From Tubiluchus corallicola (Eukaryota > Priapulida > Priapulimorpha > Priapulimorphida > Tubiluchidae): a DNA stretch of 64,000 nucleotides. The notes under the pieces were generated by a model. That model searched no databases, was not told the origin of the DNA, and saw only the letters and a program-made list of their open reading frames with translations. Positions within the stretch are counted from its first letter, which is position 1; every line of letters starts with the position of its first letter. The translations under genes and the position numbers were made by a program. Shown piece by piece: positions 24,688 to 38,500 of the stretch. The stretch spans positions 372,001-436,000 of the forward strand of contig JAQGDQ010000012.1 in assembly GCA_030141605.1 (NCBI GenBank), in the 5' to 3' direction.

Positions 24688-27600
24688 TTAAATGGTACTT
24701 TCAGCAGCTCCAGCAAGACTGTTTCTATTACAAGGAGATGCTACAGAATTAGACGATTTCTCTCGTCGCTGTGCAGAAGATGCACGCGAAAATGAACGAT
24801 CCAGTGTGGCAGAGCTACTAGCACCTTCAAGTGACATTCGTTTCCGAGTGCCTCTGGTAAAACTGCGATCCAATGTAGCCGCTCCGCTTTCTATAATCCG
24901 CCTCCTATCATCTAAGAAAGGAAATTGAAAAGAATGTTATGAAATCACAGTAAATGCAGAAAACGTTTTGATTCATTAACACACTTTTATGGCATGAAAA
25001 TTTACAGTCAGTCGGGGTCGAATTTATAAGGGGATAATTGCTCTGGGTCACCTGCCATGGACCTCAAAAGTTCTAACGGTTTATACATATTATAATAATT
25101 CAGATTAAATTAAAGGGACGTGCCTACCGTCAACACCTTTTTATCAATGGTAAAAATAAATCAAATAATGTTATATTTAAGTTTTTGATTGTATCATTGT
25201 TTTGCATTATACTTTTAGATACATCATACTACTTTAAAAACTTATTTACATAGACATAACAATTTATGAATACTATATGAATTATTGCTTATTGTTATTT
25301 CTATTCTGACTGTCACAAAATTTTAATATTTATTTCTTCATTGGGACCACCATGTCTTTCTTTATATGGATCAGATGTCTAGGAATGGGAGCCGATGACA
25401 AGATGCATTTATTTTGTTTAATTTCTATGTGGAGGAACCCCAAAGCTAAAGTTCCCCATGGTCTAAATACGTTATATTTTAATCAAACAAAAACACGGGT
25501 AAATAAACTACTAGAAGAAAATCCTTTCTTCACAGCAGGGAGCAGCACTGGAGTGGTTGGCAAAATAGAAACAACCGGTAATACGACGTTATAAATTTTA
25601 TCTTTGTTAAATTAACAATAGAAATAGAGTAGAAGAGCCACATATTACAATAACATAAATGATATTCACAATATGTTGAATACTATGAATTACAAAGCAT
25701 GTGAAAATTTAGAAATTTTATAATGAAAATTACGAAACAAGTTTAACTACTTTAAAAAATACCAAAGTTTAATTTTTTGACAGCAGGCAGCAGCACAGAG
25801 CACTGGCTGGATATTTTTTGGAACCTGGGAACCCAGTGTTTCATTTAATTTTTGTATGCCAAATTGGAATTGCAGGATGGCAGTAACGAAGATTACAATT
25901 CCACATCTGGGGGACGGTACGGCGTGAACAGTAACAGTATACAAAAACAATTGGCATCAACATATGGAACGTGCAATGTTTTAGAATGTTCACACACCCT
26001 AATGATCAGCAACGAAGCGTGATAGAACGTTAAACACGACATAAACTGTAGGTGACATGTTAATAATATGGTGTACCTACCCAAAACTCCAGCAGAATGA
26101 CTTTTACTAGGAGGTGTGTAACGAAAGGCTGGCATGTGGTGCACCCAGTGTTTAGATGAACCTGCTACACTGCTGGAAGCCATACTTCGTCTCTGAAAAA
26201 ATACACGTCACACTCTTGCTCAGATTCTTAAAAAATAAAAATATGCAAACAGAAACTTTCAAAATGTATTTTAATAACTTTTATCCAGTTTAGTTTTTTT
26301 TGTATTGCATTTTCTAAGCTTCAATGGAGCAAGATTATGTAGAAAGAAGACATACTTGTTAAAGAACACTTTATGAATGTCTTTTAAATAATTGTCAAGT
26401 GATTTTACAGCTAAAAAATTTACCTGACCTTACAGGACATTAGAAAATATTTGAATGCTATTATTATTTGTTAAAAAATTCCTGAAAATAGACAAGCACC
26501 CAGTAAAGTTACAAAAAACTAAAATAAAATAAACATTTGAACAATCTAATCATCTACCTGAATAAGTGCTAGTGGTATCATAATTTTAATTCGAGCTCAT
26601 ATTAAAATTGTGTTGTAAATTATTAACGTTATGTTTGGTGGACCTATATTGCGAATGCTATAAACGCGGAAACATATTACATTCCTGTAAAATGTCATCT
26701 TCTCTGGTTTATCCTGGTTTGATGTATTACAAAAGCAACCAGTTAATTTAAACAGCAACTTATAATTGATCAGTTGTCTAAAAAACATTTAGTACCTGAT
26801 AAAATAAGATGTAAGCAGATTTGTTCATAGCATCTTCTTCTGAAACAGACTTGACCCTCTGATCATCATATAGGTACCACTTACTATTAGCAGGATTTCG
26901 ACATATTGCTAAAACACAAAAAAACAGTGCAAAACTATTACTGCAAAATGTGTAATACTAATAGTTGTTTTTTTGTGTTTGAATGAATGAACAATATTAT
27001 GCAAAAAGACGTGAACATGTAAGCAAATTCCAAACACCTTAAAACTGAATAAAACCGCTTGTCGATCAAATTTGTTTCATACCTAGTAAAAGCTCTGCTC
27101 CCAAGATTTGGCAAATTCCTTTTAGGTTCCCGTAGAACCTTCCTCACACATAGGAAATAATTTTGTGACAAAAACTTCCAGTCCTTACCTGTATAATGTC
27201 CACCAGTTAACGTTCCAATATGGTTGCATATGCCGTACAGGTCGTAAGTAAAATCATCAGGACTGGGTGCATGTTTTTGGTGGGATGTTCGTTTCCATGG
27301 TGACCAGGTGTTATAATGATTGTTGTCTGTGCTAGTCCGTGGAGCCACATGTTTTGACATATCTAGGCCATATATGGGATATTCGACTAGAGTGTTCAAC
27401 TTGACTCCCTGAGATGTTAGCTGCAGAACAAAATAAACTACATGTGTAATAATTTGTTGTTATGGTGCTGCTACATTCTAAAAAAATACGGCAACAGCAC
27501 ACCTCATCTGTTGTTACTGCTCACAATGCAACATCCCTCAAATCTAGAGTCGTATTTGATAAATCTTTTTGCAGTATATCTATACACGTGTAATAATTAG

Positions 27601-30600
27601 TGAGAGCCAAATGTTTGCTAGTGGGAAAATACAGAATTTTCAAATTCATCAAAAAGATAAGAACTAATCTAGAAAAAAGAAAAATTAACAGTTACATTTA
27701 TAATCTATTGAATTTAACTGTGGTAGCCACAATTCTGTATAATCAGTACATGTAGTAATAGCAACATCAAAGGAAATTATAGCACAGGTTATTTGAACTA
27801 TTTTGAATATCTGCCATGTTGAACTATAGAAAACTATTAGCAGCAGAAGATATTTTGAGAGTGACTTAAAATAGTTTTATTAACCTAAAATATGTCATCG
27901 ATTTATATTAAAATATGTCATGGCAACAGTGCCATTAATTGCGGCTCTAACTGTCATTAGCTGATCTGATTAATGTAATGGACAGTTTACATTTTTGGTT
28001 ACCTTATAGGAAACAAATTGGAACCTAATGAGCTATTTAAATTTAGATTAGTACACCACAGAGATAATGTTTCAAAGCTAACTGTGTGCATGACATGCTT
28101 GGCAAACAACAAGTTGTGGCATATTTTCTCTTATCTTACAGACAAGACACATTTACTTATAATTGCATAAGCCGAGCTACACAATAAAAAACAAATGATC
28201 TCAGTAAACATTATAGACTACAAATTTGGCCATGCTACACACAATGCGGTCTTCCCAGTAATATGCCGCATTCAGCGCCACTGCACCATACGAATGCACA
28301 TAGACTGCTCTGCCGCATTACACCATGCAGGCTACTTTACGGCCTCGGACCATAAAGGCCATAAGATCATACTGCTGCATTTAAATTTCTAACTGCTTCA
28401 TTACACAGTTTAGCTCTATTGCACTATAAAAATTGTTCAGCTGTATCACCCAGTTCCAGACTTCTAGCCATGATGAATAGTAATAGATACTCAGCTATGG
28501 TGTGCCAAGTAGTAGAACATCTACCCTCACAGGTAACATCATACTTTTCAAACACAACAGAGAATCTTTTTACTGTACCAACTTCCAGTGCATCTTATAA
28601 CAAAATAATTCCGTAAATGTATAAGACTCTACTTTTTGTCAGTCAATGAGTAATTCCTACACAATACCTGTTGGAATCGTTTGAGATGTATAACTAGGAT
28701 GTCTGGTAATGTCCACAGGTGCAGACGCTTTGTCGTTCCTGGTCCGCCTTTTTTACAGTTTGGACACCGCCATGCATTTTTGTCATCCAACTGCAAAAAT
28801 ACGTGTGTATACAGTCATTAGTAACAAGATAATACAGAAACAGCCGAAACAAACTCTTTTTTTCATGTGCTTAGTAAAATCAACGCTTTTGCAAATTTTT
28901 TTTATCAAATCTTTCATAAATTTGCAGCAGAGATACAAGTCTGGATTATATTACTGCTGAATACATACTTAGGTATTTTGTATTCATCAAACAGAAATTA
29001 AAATGGTGCATAATCTATTTGTCATTGTTTGTTATTTTTTTAATCTACAATTTCATTTGGTAAATAGGAATGTCAACCATAAAACTGTTTACGCTGCCTA
29101 CAGGAACCAAATCGTACTGGCCTGGAAAAGGTCCGATCTCAAGGTGCATTAAATGTGTAAGTGAAAATGAGTGAAAATCAAAATTTTAATGAAAAATTTC
29201 AGGTGCTCAGATAAGAACTAGCAGGAATTTTTATCACATTTCTGCAGAGGCAATTTCAAACAATATATCAAGTGGATTTTCATGTCTTGGAACCACTGTA
29301 CTCATTAGAATGATAACAAGCAGGCAAAAAGTAAGGAAAGAACCAAGTAAGCAAGCATATAAATAAACAAGCAAGCCTGTACATAGAAACATTATGTCCA
29401 TACTAATTGGCTATGCACACCTGCACTATGAAAAGGCAAGATATTTTAACCAGATGGTAAAACAGCTTGGAACAGTACAGCAGATGAAACCGCCCAAAAT
29501 TTTGGAATGTCACCCATCTATTTACTGACCAGGCACTGCTTAACTAAGTAAGCACGCACAAAACAACTAGCCAAGCAGAGATTGAATTGGTAAATTGAGC
29601 CCATCGTTTTCAGTTTGCTAACTAGATGAGAAGAAATGGACTTTTGTAAGTTTAAACATTAAACAGTGAAAGTACCAGAATTAAGTTTGAAAGAAATGCT
29701 CTTTGCAATGATCAGCATGAACAGCATGCCATCCAAAGACTCTGGTTCAGTTCCAGCACTAGAAAAAGACTTTCTTGCCAATTTAATTGTTGTAGTCCAT
29801 TAAGTTGTTTTTGTAATAAGGCATTTATGAATTCATGAAATGGACCTAAATACACCATACACAACATGGTACATTTCATTCTAATATAACTCCAATGTAT
29901 TTTTCCTGTATGTTTCCTTTGCATATTTTTCTTTCTTATTAAGTGCATCTACTAAACTGTCACAAACATTATGCAGACTTTAAAAAAAGGCAGGATGTCC
30001 GTCACGGACACTAAAGTCATGACAATCCAGAACTGGTAAACCATATGATAAAAATAATTGACACGTGAATTACCAGCCCTTATCGAATGGCCTACTGAAA
30101 GCGAGAAGCTAGTAAATAGTTACAAAATAACAAGTCTAACTACGTAAGCTTAATTAAATTAGTGTAAACAAAATGCAATAGCGCATTTAGGCATTAAATA
30201 AGTTAATCTAAAACATTCTAAGATAACAGGAATTACAATAGCGATCTTCAAGATTGCCATAACAATTGCACGAATTCTTTGGTCTATCAAATTAGCCCAA
30301 TTGCACAACGTCACATTTGGCCATCCACAGTTTACGTTAGTGCAATCTCATAGTGAATGCAAATTTAACAGAACCGCTCTTAACCTCATTCGAAAAGGTT
30401 ATGTTGTTGGCACATATATTTTACCCAATAAAGTAAGTCAGTGTACCCTACACATCTGTTTGCAATAAACTACATGTATTTAATTAAAAGCGCGGTTCAT
30501 TTGAAGATCTCAAGGACACGAAGAGACATAAATTAAATGTCAACCAAGCTCGACACCCTAACCCTCACTCTGAACAGTTGAAAATTAATAACACACAAAA

Positions 30601-32517
30601 ATACCCCCTCCCTCCCGAACAGAGTGCCATCTACTTATATTGTCATTAATCATTAAATTAATTAGAATTGAAAACTCATTTATTTCAAGTGCCTGCTGAC
30701 ATTTTCCGGGTACGAGCATAACTTGCCTATAGGCCTACGACGAACGGTCAAGCAAGGGATATCAAATAATTAATAAACAAGTTAGCCGCTTGGATATGAA
30801 AGCATTAAATTCAATATCAAACAACCTATGTAACTAAGGTGCAACACACGCCAGGGTTTCCAATAATCGCTACTCTTGTCGACAGTTTGTCTATCCGTTT
30901 TTGTTTAACAATGTGACAAATACCGCACTTTCACAACATGAATGTTTGACGAAAAATCCAATTCTTTTCGCTCCAAATAAGGCACGATTTTCGTCACTGT
31001 CTCCATTCTACCTACGTTTATCTAATTGATTGCTTGCTTTGATAGGTTGACCACACAGGTATATAATAAAATCGAGTGTGGGTCAGGGCACTGGTTCACG
31101 AGTGTGGCGATGAATTGACAATCATTTCACGATCAAAATTCATTGCCGACAACGGATTAGTAATAAACGAGTGATTCAGTCAATTTCAGTGTTAGTGCAA
31201 GCCGAAACTGGCCAGTATTCAATAAATTGATTCTGAAAGATTCTTCGTAAGTATGTGATGTAATTTAAAAATTAAACACTATTTTGTGACAAATTAGATA
31301 TTAAAACTTATTACTTGTTATAAGTGAAAATGCTGCGACATAATTCAAGGTATAAATAGACAGTGTCAATATTACATTATACTTGGGCTTACAAATCTCA
31401 AAATTTAAAATGTCATTATGGATTAAACGCTTTATTTGAATGGCGAAAAACTAGACGAAAATCACTAATCGATCAGTGCTTTTACTTCTCCTTACGCATA
31501 CATAAGATGCTTAAGCAGTGCATCTGTATGGTCGCTTAACTGGCTTTGTTGATTTAAATCTAGACAACACTGCATATAACATCTCAACTTTTTTGGCAAC
31601 TGGAAGAGAGACGTAACATTTTTTTTATGGTAAGAAGACTGTTTAGTACCATTGGTGAATAACAACAATGATAACATAGTTTGTAAATTAATGCACTCTC
31701 CGAGGCTTAATTTGAATAGTAGTAATGGAAAAGCAACAAGGAGTTGAAATTGCATTATCAAATATTGTCAAACAATAATTCTAGTGATGACTTGCTCTAT
31801 TATCCTGAGAGCCAAGACCTCTAGAGATTGCGTGCTCATCAACTAGTGAGTTTAATTTACTAGCTTGACGCTATTAGCTTATAGCATCGTTATCCAGTGT
31901 AACTGAAAAGGCTGGCTTAAAAACGTGAACATAGATATGCTTGCCATTTTATTTTAGGCTACTATGAACGACCTCCATTATCTGCGAATTTCGTAACCAC
32001 TCAACGTGAAACATTAGTAATAACAATAATATTATTTCAGTTTTACTATTGTCACTAGCTCACGACCCTACACGTAGCGTTACGCAAAATCCTTAACTTA
32101 ATAAAATTATATATCAATATTTTTCTAATGGTATCACTCAAATAAAAAACTTAAAGACTACAGTAGCAACGAGTATTATAACTACAAAGAAATTGTTTTA
32201 CGGAGTGAGCCAGAAAATCTACGGATAGTTACTATTAAAAATACGCTTGTAAAATGTTCTTTCTCTAGGGCAAGCATGTGGATTTTTGTGGCTTTAATAG
32301 CAAATGCAGTCACAGTAGTAATCACTACAAATCAAGCTGACAACGTATGGCGGTCACGTCTAAACCAGGGTAAATACGAAGTTGTATCTTGAATTAGTTT
32401 CTTCCTTTATTTATTTTAACAAACCGCTCTTTTTACTACTTTTTGTTATCTTTATATGGTTTCTTAACCGCTAAAAGTATTTATATATTTCTTAACCACT
32501 AGAAGTATATTTAACAA

Positions 32518-32564
<47 letters not shown>

Positions 32565-35500
32565 TAATAATAATAATAAATGAACAAAATAGAAGTAATT
32601 ATATATAACCCTTAAAACGTAACTACATCCTAATCGGAGAGGTGGCCTGAATACAATGGCAAGGTTAGAAAATTTTGTCTTCATTTACCTTCAAAATGGC
32701 TAAAACATTGATCACAGTGATCAAAGCTCAAGCTAATCCATAAGGGACATAGTAAACAGGCAGACCTGGTAGTTTGCGGTTTGAGACTATCTTGTCGTTT
32801 AAGCTCATTTGCAAAAACAATATCTTTATTAAAATACATGGTGTTTCACATTTTTCGTACAAAGGTTACACAAAAGCTCCAGAAGCTGTTGTGGGTTACT
32901 TCACAACGCAAAGATATGGACCAATTGGTGCTGGTCAGCTCAGTGGACGCGGTAAAAAGGTATCCAAGGTGCAGTATACAAGAGATGGAAAGGCTAGGGG
33001 AAGTCTATACTCAATTGACCAAGCAGAAGCAAAAGAAAAGGCTAAGAAACAACGAGGATATGATTATAACTATGCGTAAGTTCACTGAATCATGGTCACA
33101 TAGCAAACTATCATGCTCAACTATTTATTTCATGATCACACCATTATTTCATATCTGATTATGATTAACCTAAAGGTTATTTCTTTAGATGTCATTCATA
33201 TTTTAAACCCGATGATCTAGAACATACACAATAAAAACCATGATGTATGGACATTCTTGAAATCTAATAATGGGTAAAGAGGTTCACATTTCATTTAAAC
33301 AAAAGAGAAACAACATTAACCTCAAAAATGGACGGCTTTAAAAATGCTTTTCTGGCAACTGAGTTAAAATTCCTTTTGTAATACTCGAAAAGTCACACAT
33401 GAAAAGCTTGATTTTTGTTTGCTGGAAATTTTACTGTTGAGCAAATATGATCCATGGGAACTCTGTATATGCATATCAGTAAATTAGAAGATGTCAAAAT
33501 AACTTAAAAGAGAGACACCATGGTACTAGCATCACACAAATTCTGAACTTTAAGACGTATTTAATTCTGATGTACAGTTGGTTCACATATCTATAATGAT
33601 TTCTGATAACACTCATACATGCCTGGACCCAATACGTTCCCAAGCAAAATGTTCCCAAGTACCATTGCACTCAACTGTTAACAGCCATGCAACTAGCTGC
33701 GATAGTTGTCAAAACTGGGTAAATGTGAAATGCAGCGGCATTCAAGGCTCATTGTATCAGCATGGAATGGACATTTATTTGAAAGTTTCATTCGCTTGTG
33801 ATTACTGTATTTCTACACTACCTATCTTTCTTTTATTTACCGTGAATCTGTTACTTCAGTTCAATGATGTGTAGACAGTTCTAGTGCATTCTTATTTTAT
33901 TTTATTTATTGCTGAGGATGTAGCAAATAAATGTAATTAAACCAAGTCCTTAATATAGACACACCTATTAGCGGTGGCTATTTATTGAGCAGCAATGAAC
34001 TCGAACATTGCCCAGTTTTACAAAGTTGATACAATCAACGCGAACAGCTATAAATTATGAGAGCAACCACAGTTTGGTAGCCAGAATAAGAACTATTTAA
34101 GGCAAAGAATGAATACGGCACTGCGGAACTATAGGGTAAAGCAGTCTTTGATCTGGCATTTTAAGTATATAAAAAATGAATGGCATGCAAACAAATGAGC
34201 AATATGATATGGCTTTTGCTATATGTGTAGATGAAGCTGCATGCAAGTATTTCATTAAGTAACAGCATCTAGCTTCAGGATAAACAAAATGATTCTGTGT
34301 AGCTGTAACCCAAGTCCTTTAAAAATACCTGACACATATTCATCTTCTTATTTTATTTTGCATTTTATTATATAAGCTAGTCTGCATTCAGACATAACAT
34401 TTTGCGACAAACTAAAAATATAGAACCAGTCAGTTCAATAAATTTTGTCAGAAAAGAACCCAAACGGTGATTCTTTTGTCAAAAAAAATTAAATCAGACG
34501 TTAAAGCACCAAGCAAATTTAGTCAGATGTATGGCAATAAATAGAATCAAGACAAGCTTTTATTGTGTGCTATTTTAATGATTTTCAAGTAATACAAAAT
34601 AAGTGAAACACCATTTTTAATTTCTGTGCAACCCTAAGATAGTTAAGTTTTTGTTTTTACCGAATAGCATGCAATCATGCATAATAGTAAACTACAAATA
34701 CACTTTTTAAATTTTTTTCTTTATAGAGAAGGTCACGAGTATGAGCAACCTAGAGAATTATACAAATATGAAGAGGAAGAACCTATATGGGGTACAGCTG
34801 TACGAATTGTACCAAGAGGTAGCCGATACAGACGAGGACGCTCACGGCGAGGATATCGTGCAGGAAGAAATAATGTTGGCAGATCCAGATCTAGAAGCCA
34901 TTACAAACCACATGACACAGTGCAAAGAAATGCAGATGAGCACATTGTTCCACAAAGTTTGACAGGCTATGCAAGGCCAGTTCTTGCTTCACCTGCAACA
35001 AGACAGTACAGCAGGGACAACATCGATGCTCCAGTCACTAATTCCAGACAAAATGACATAATTCCACCTTATAACAGCCAACATGACATATCAAGGAATG
35101 TCAGAGGATACGCAATTCCTTTGAGCAGTTCAAGTCAGCTTGCTACAAATGATGTTGATACTGCTGGAAGATCAACATATAGTAGTCGAACAAACAGTTA
35201 TCAACTTACACCTACCAATCATCTCCTAGGTCTGAGTGGTATATCGTCAGTTAAACAATATGAAACTGATAGTGGACAAAATTATGGCAAACCAAAGTTC
35301 AAGGTTACTGAGCAATCTTCAGAAACAAATTCAATTCTTACAGATCCAAGACATACATTTGAACTAGTCATGGTGCGTGGTACAATGAAAAAAGACACTT
35401 ACATGCAAAATTTTTAATAATTTTTGACAAGAAAGAAACTGCTTGTACTTTACACTATAGTTAAAAATAATAATAAAATTGCAATTGTTAAGATACAATG

Positions 35501-38500
35501 ACGCAAAATTTACAGAATGTGTTACTAGCGATGCAGCTAGAGCCAGACGTAATATTCAGGTTCAAGAAGCATTTTAAAATTTTTGACAAATGGAAAATGA
35601 CTCAAAAGAAAAGATCCCACAAAAAGAAATCTGTCAAAACCCTGAATAATCTTACCTTCTCTGTCTGGGTGTATAAATCAAAACATTCAGAAAGTGACGC
35701 AGTGACTGGCTTCTGATATTTCCGCTTCAATTCCCGCACAGTTACGTGTTCTTCTATCACATCTTCAACACTAGTAAAGACCCTAAAAACAAATTACTTG
35801 ATATAATCAATTTTAAGCTAATTTAACATGCACATATACTGTATAGAAACTTCATTTAAAAATAAATTACATAATTTATTAACACTTACTATAATGTCAA
35901 AGCTTTTTTATCATGCAGTCAGGAAAAAACGAAAACCGGTTAAATAAGTTAAAATCTAACATAAATGTATAAAGTCCAAGAGAGAAGACAAGTTCTTCTA
36001 ATAACTTAAAAATCAAATCCTATAGTTTACAAGTAAGAATGCACATAAGTTTATGGTATCTTTAAGAGAACCAAACCTACCTACAGACAATAATTTTTAA
36101 ATGTATGAAATTAATTTTTGAATATGTTAGCTTGAAAGAATAGTTAAGAAGCACTTGACTAAGAAGTACTTGACTATCTGTCTGAGCAATAACAACAATG
36201 AACAACTGATTGCCTAACACTAAAATCCTAGAAAAGTAGTAACAGGTGAAATGTGTAACACTCAATCTTTAATGATTGTTAGTCACTTCACCAGTGGTAC
36301 GGATGACTAATGGTACAGCTAACCAGCGGTACAGTTCACTAGTGATACATTTCGTCAGTGTCACATATCAAAAGTACACACTAATGTTTCTCTGCTATAT
36401 TATTACCTTATTACTCTAACAAAATGTTTCAGTTTGCCAATAGCACAGATTGTCATGACACACTTTGTCAGTGGTATAATATTCCACCAATAAAATTTCT
36501 CTACTATGTTATTACTTTATTACTTCTAATAAATTGTTTTTGTTCACTAGTAGACCACTTCGCCAGTAAACCGACATCACAGATGAACACTGCAGTTCAC
36601 GATCATGCTTATCACGGTACTGCGCGTATTTGTCAGCCACACGAATGTGACAAAATGGCGCCACTGCCAGTCTTAGCGGATTCGCTGAGACGCATGTAAC
36701 TTTGAAAGTTTAAAAAAATTAGCTATCCATGGTAATTATTATTTAATCTAAGCTTTGATTTAAAAAATAGTTTTCAATATTTTAGAGCATACTTTACTTT
36801 GAACTAATGTCTGAGCAATCGTCCGGTTTTCCTTTAACCAATGTTTTTCAATAACTTCTTCATTTCAGATATCAAATAATATTTAAAATGATCGATCGCT
36901 GGTAAAATGTGAAACCACGGCATGTGTTATAACAATGACAAAAGTACAAGCATAACAGGTACACCGGCAAACTGTACTACTGGAAAAACTGAAACATTTG
37001 TTAAATAGAGAAGTAAATGATATCGAATACAGCAGGAAATTTTCACTGGCAGAATGAAACAATTTGTTAAAGCATAAGGTAATAACATACAGAAAAAATT
37101 TTATTTGCTAACTGTATCGCTAGCAATGTGTAGACTGGCAAACTGAAATGTTTTGTTAAAAATAAGGTAATAACATATAGCTGAAAAATACGTTGCTGGT
37201 GAAAAGTACTGCTGGCAAAGTGTATTACTGAAAAAGTGTGTCACTGGCAAACTGTACCACTGGTGAGATGTCAACTTAAGAAATGGGAGATAGCATCTTT
37301 AATCATTTGTTGTATAGTAATGTGACATTTTCAATTGTATCATGCCAAATTATATCATAGAAAAACTCAAATGATCAAAATATAAAATAGGATAACTTAT
37401 AATACATAATAGACTTACGTCTGTTTAGTTACTGGATCCCACTCTAAATAAAGCTTAACATGAGTTGGATTGCCAAGATTATCACATGACTCTAAGGCTC
37501 TGAAACAAATTTTTAGAAAATATAATGTTTAAAAGCTAATTTCCAACGCGTTATTAAGCATTAAAGTTGCGAAGAATAGATAATAAATAAATAACAGGAT
37601 GACAAACAGTAAGATTTTACTATAGCAAAATCTTAATAAATACTGAAGCCAGGCACCAGTAATGCACTACAACTGAAACGAGCATTTTCTGTGATTTCAA
37701 AATTAGCGTCGGTTCAAAGCAATAAAAAAGCAATAATTAAGCAAAAGCATAATAATGAGCTGCTTCAATTATGTCCTGATTCGGTTAAAGTGCAATTTGT
37801 CTCATTTCATTTATTTTCATTATTTTATTTCTCATTCATTTCAGTTCTTATTAAATCCCTTAATCTATTGAACAAATGAATAAAAATAAACTATACCACA
37901 ATAATCAATATGCAGGCTAATAAGAAATTTACAGTTTTTTGATAAATAAAGTTCAAAAATGATTTCAATTATAATTCGGTTCAGAAGTAACAAAAATAAG
38001 AAAGAAAAGCTGACTCAACACTATAGCACAGAATGTTAGCAATAAAATACTATTCAAATTAAGGAAATGAATGCAGAAAAATCCTGACATCAGCAATTTA
38101 GAATTTTTGTACTATTTGTGCCACTTAAGTACCTGCCGGAGGGGGTGACAGACTGGATCTCAAAAAAAAAACAGAAACACTTAGTGAACTGGCAGAGGTT
38201 GTTTCTTTTTAAAACAGGTTAAAAACATTCTGTCTGTTCTGTGTAAATGTGGGCTTTTTGACTTTTGCAATAAAGATCTTTAGCAGCAAAATTTCTAGCT
38301 GTCACTACCTGTACTAAGTACTATCTGGCTTACAATGTTTAGAAAGTTACAAAGTTATCTGTTACAAAGATAGTATAACAAAAGTACAGAACTATATAAA
38401 ACATCACAAGCACAGAATCATTATAGCAATACCACATGCCTCCGATATCACTTTTGATGCTATTAGAAATAATGACTTGGTTCCAATTGTGTACAATGAG

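Larger units (their letters stand above)
28791..35655. other. Largest intron of the USP gene, hosting an opposite-strand gene
   Basis: The intron separates the exon ending in FDLYTQTEK (35782-35656) from the exon starting LDDKNAWRCPNC (28790-28668); both borders are canonical and in phase 0. Between 31.06 and 35.48 kb it contains a full transcription unit on the + strand. The remaining part, 28.8-31.0 kb, shows no coding gene. Confidence 0.85.

Noticed and set aside
34741-34962. 73-codon frame overlapping exon 4 of the nested gene
   Set aside because: It is a shifted reading of the same exon, cannot be joined in phase to the upstream exons, and ends early.
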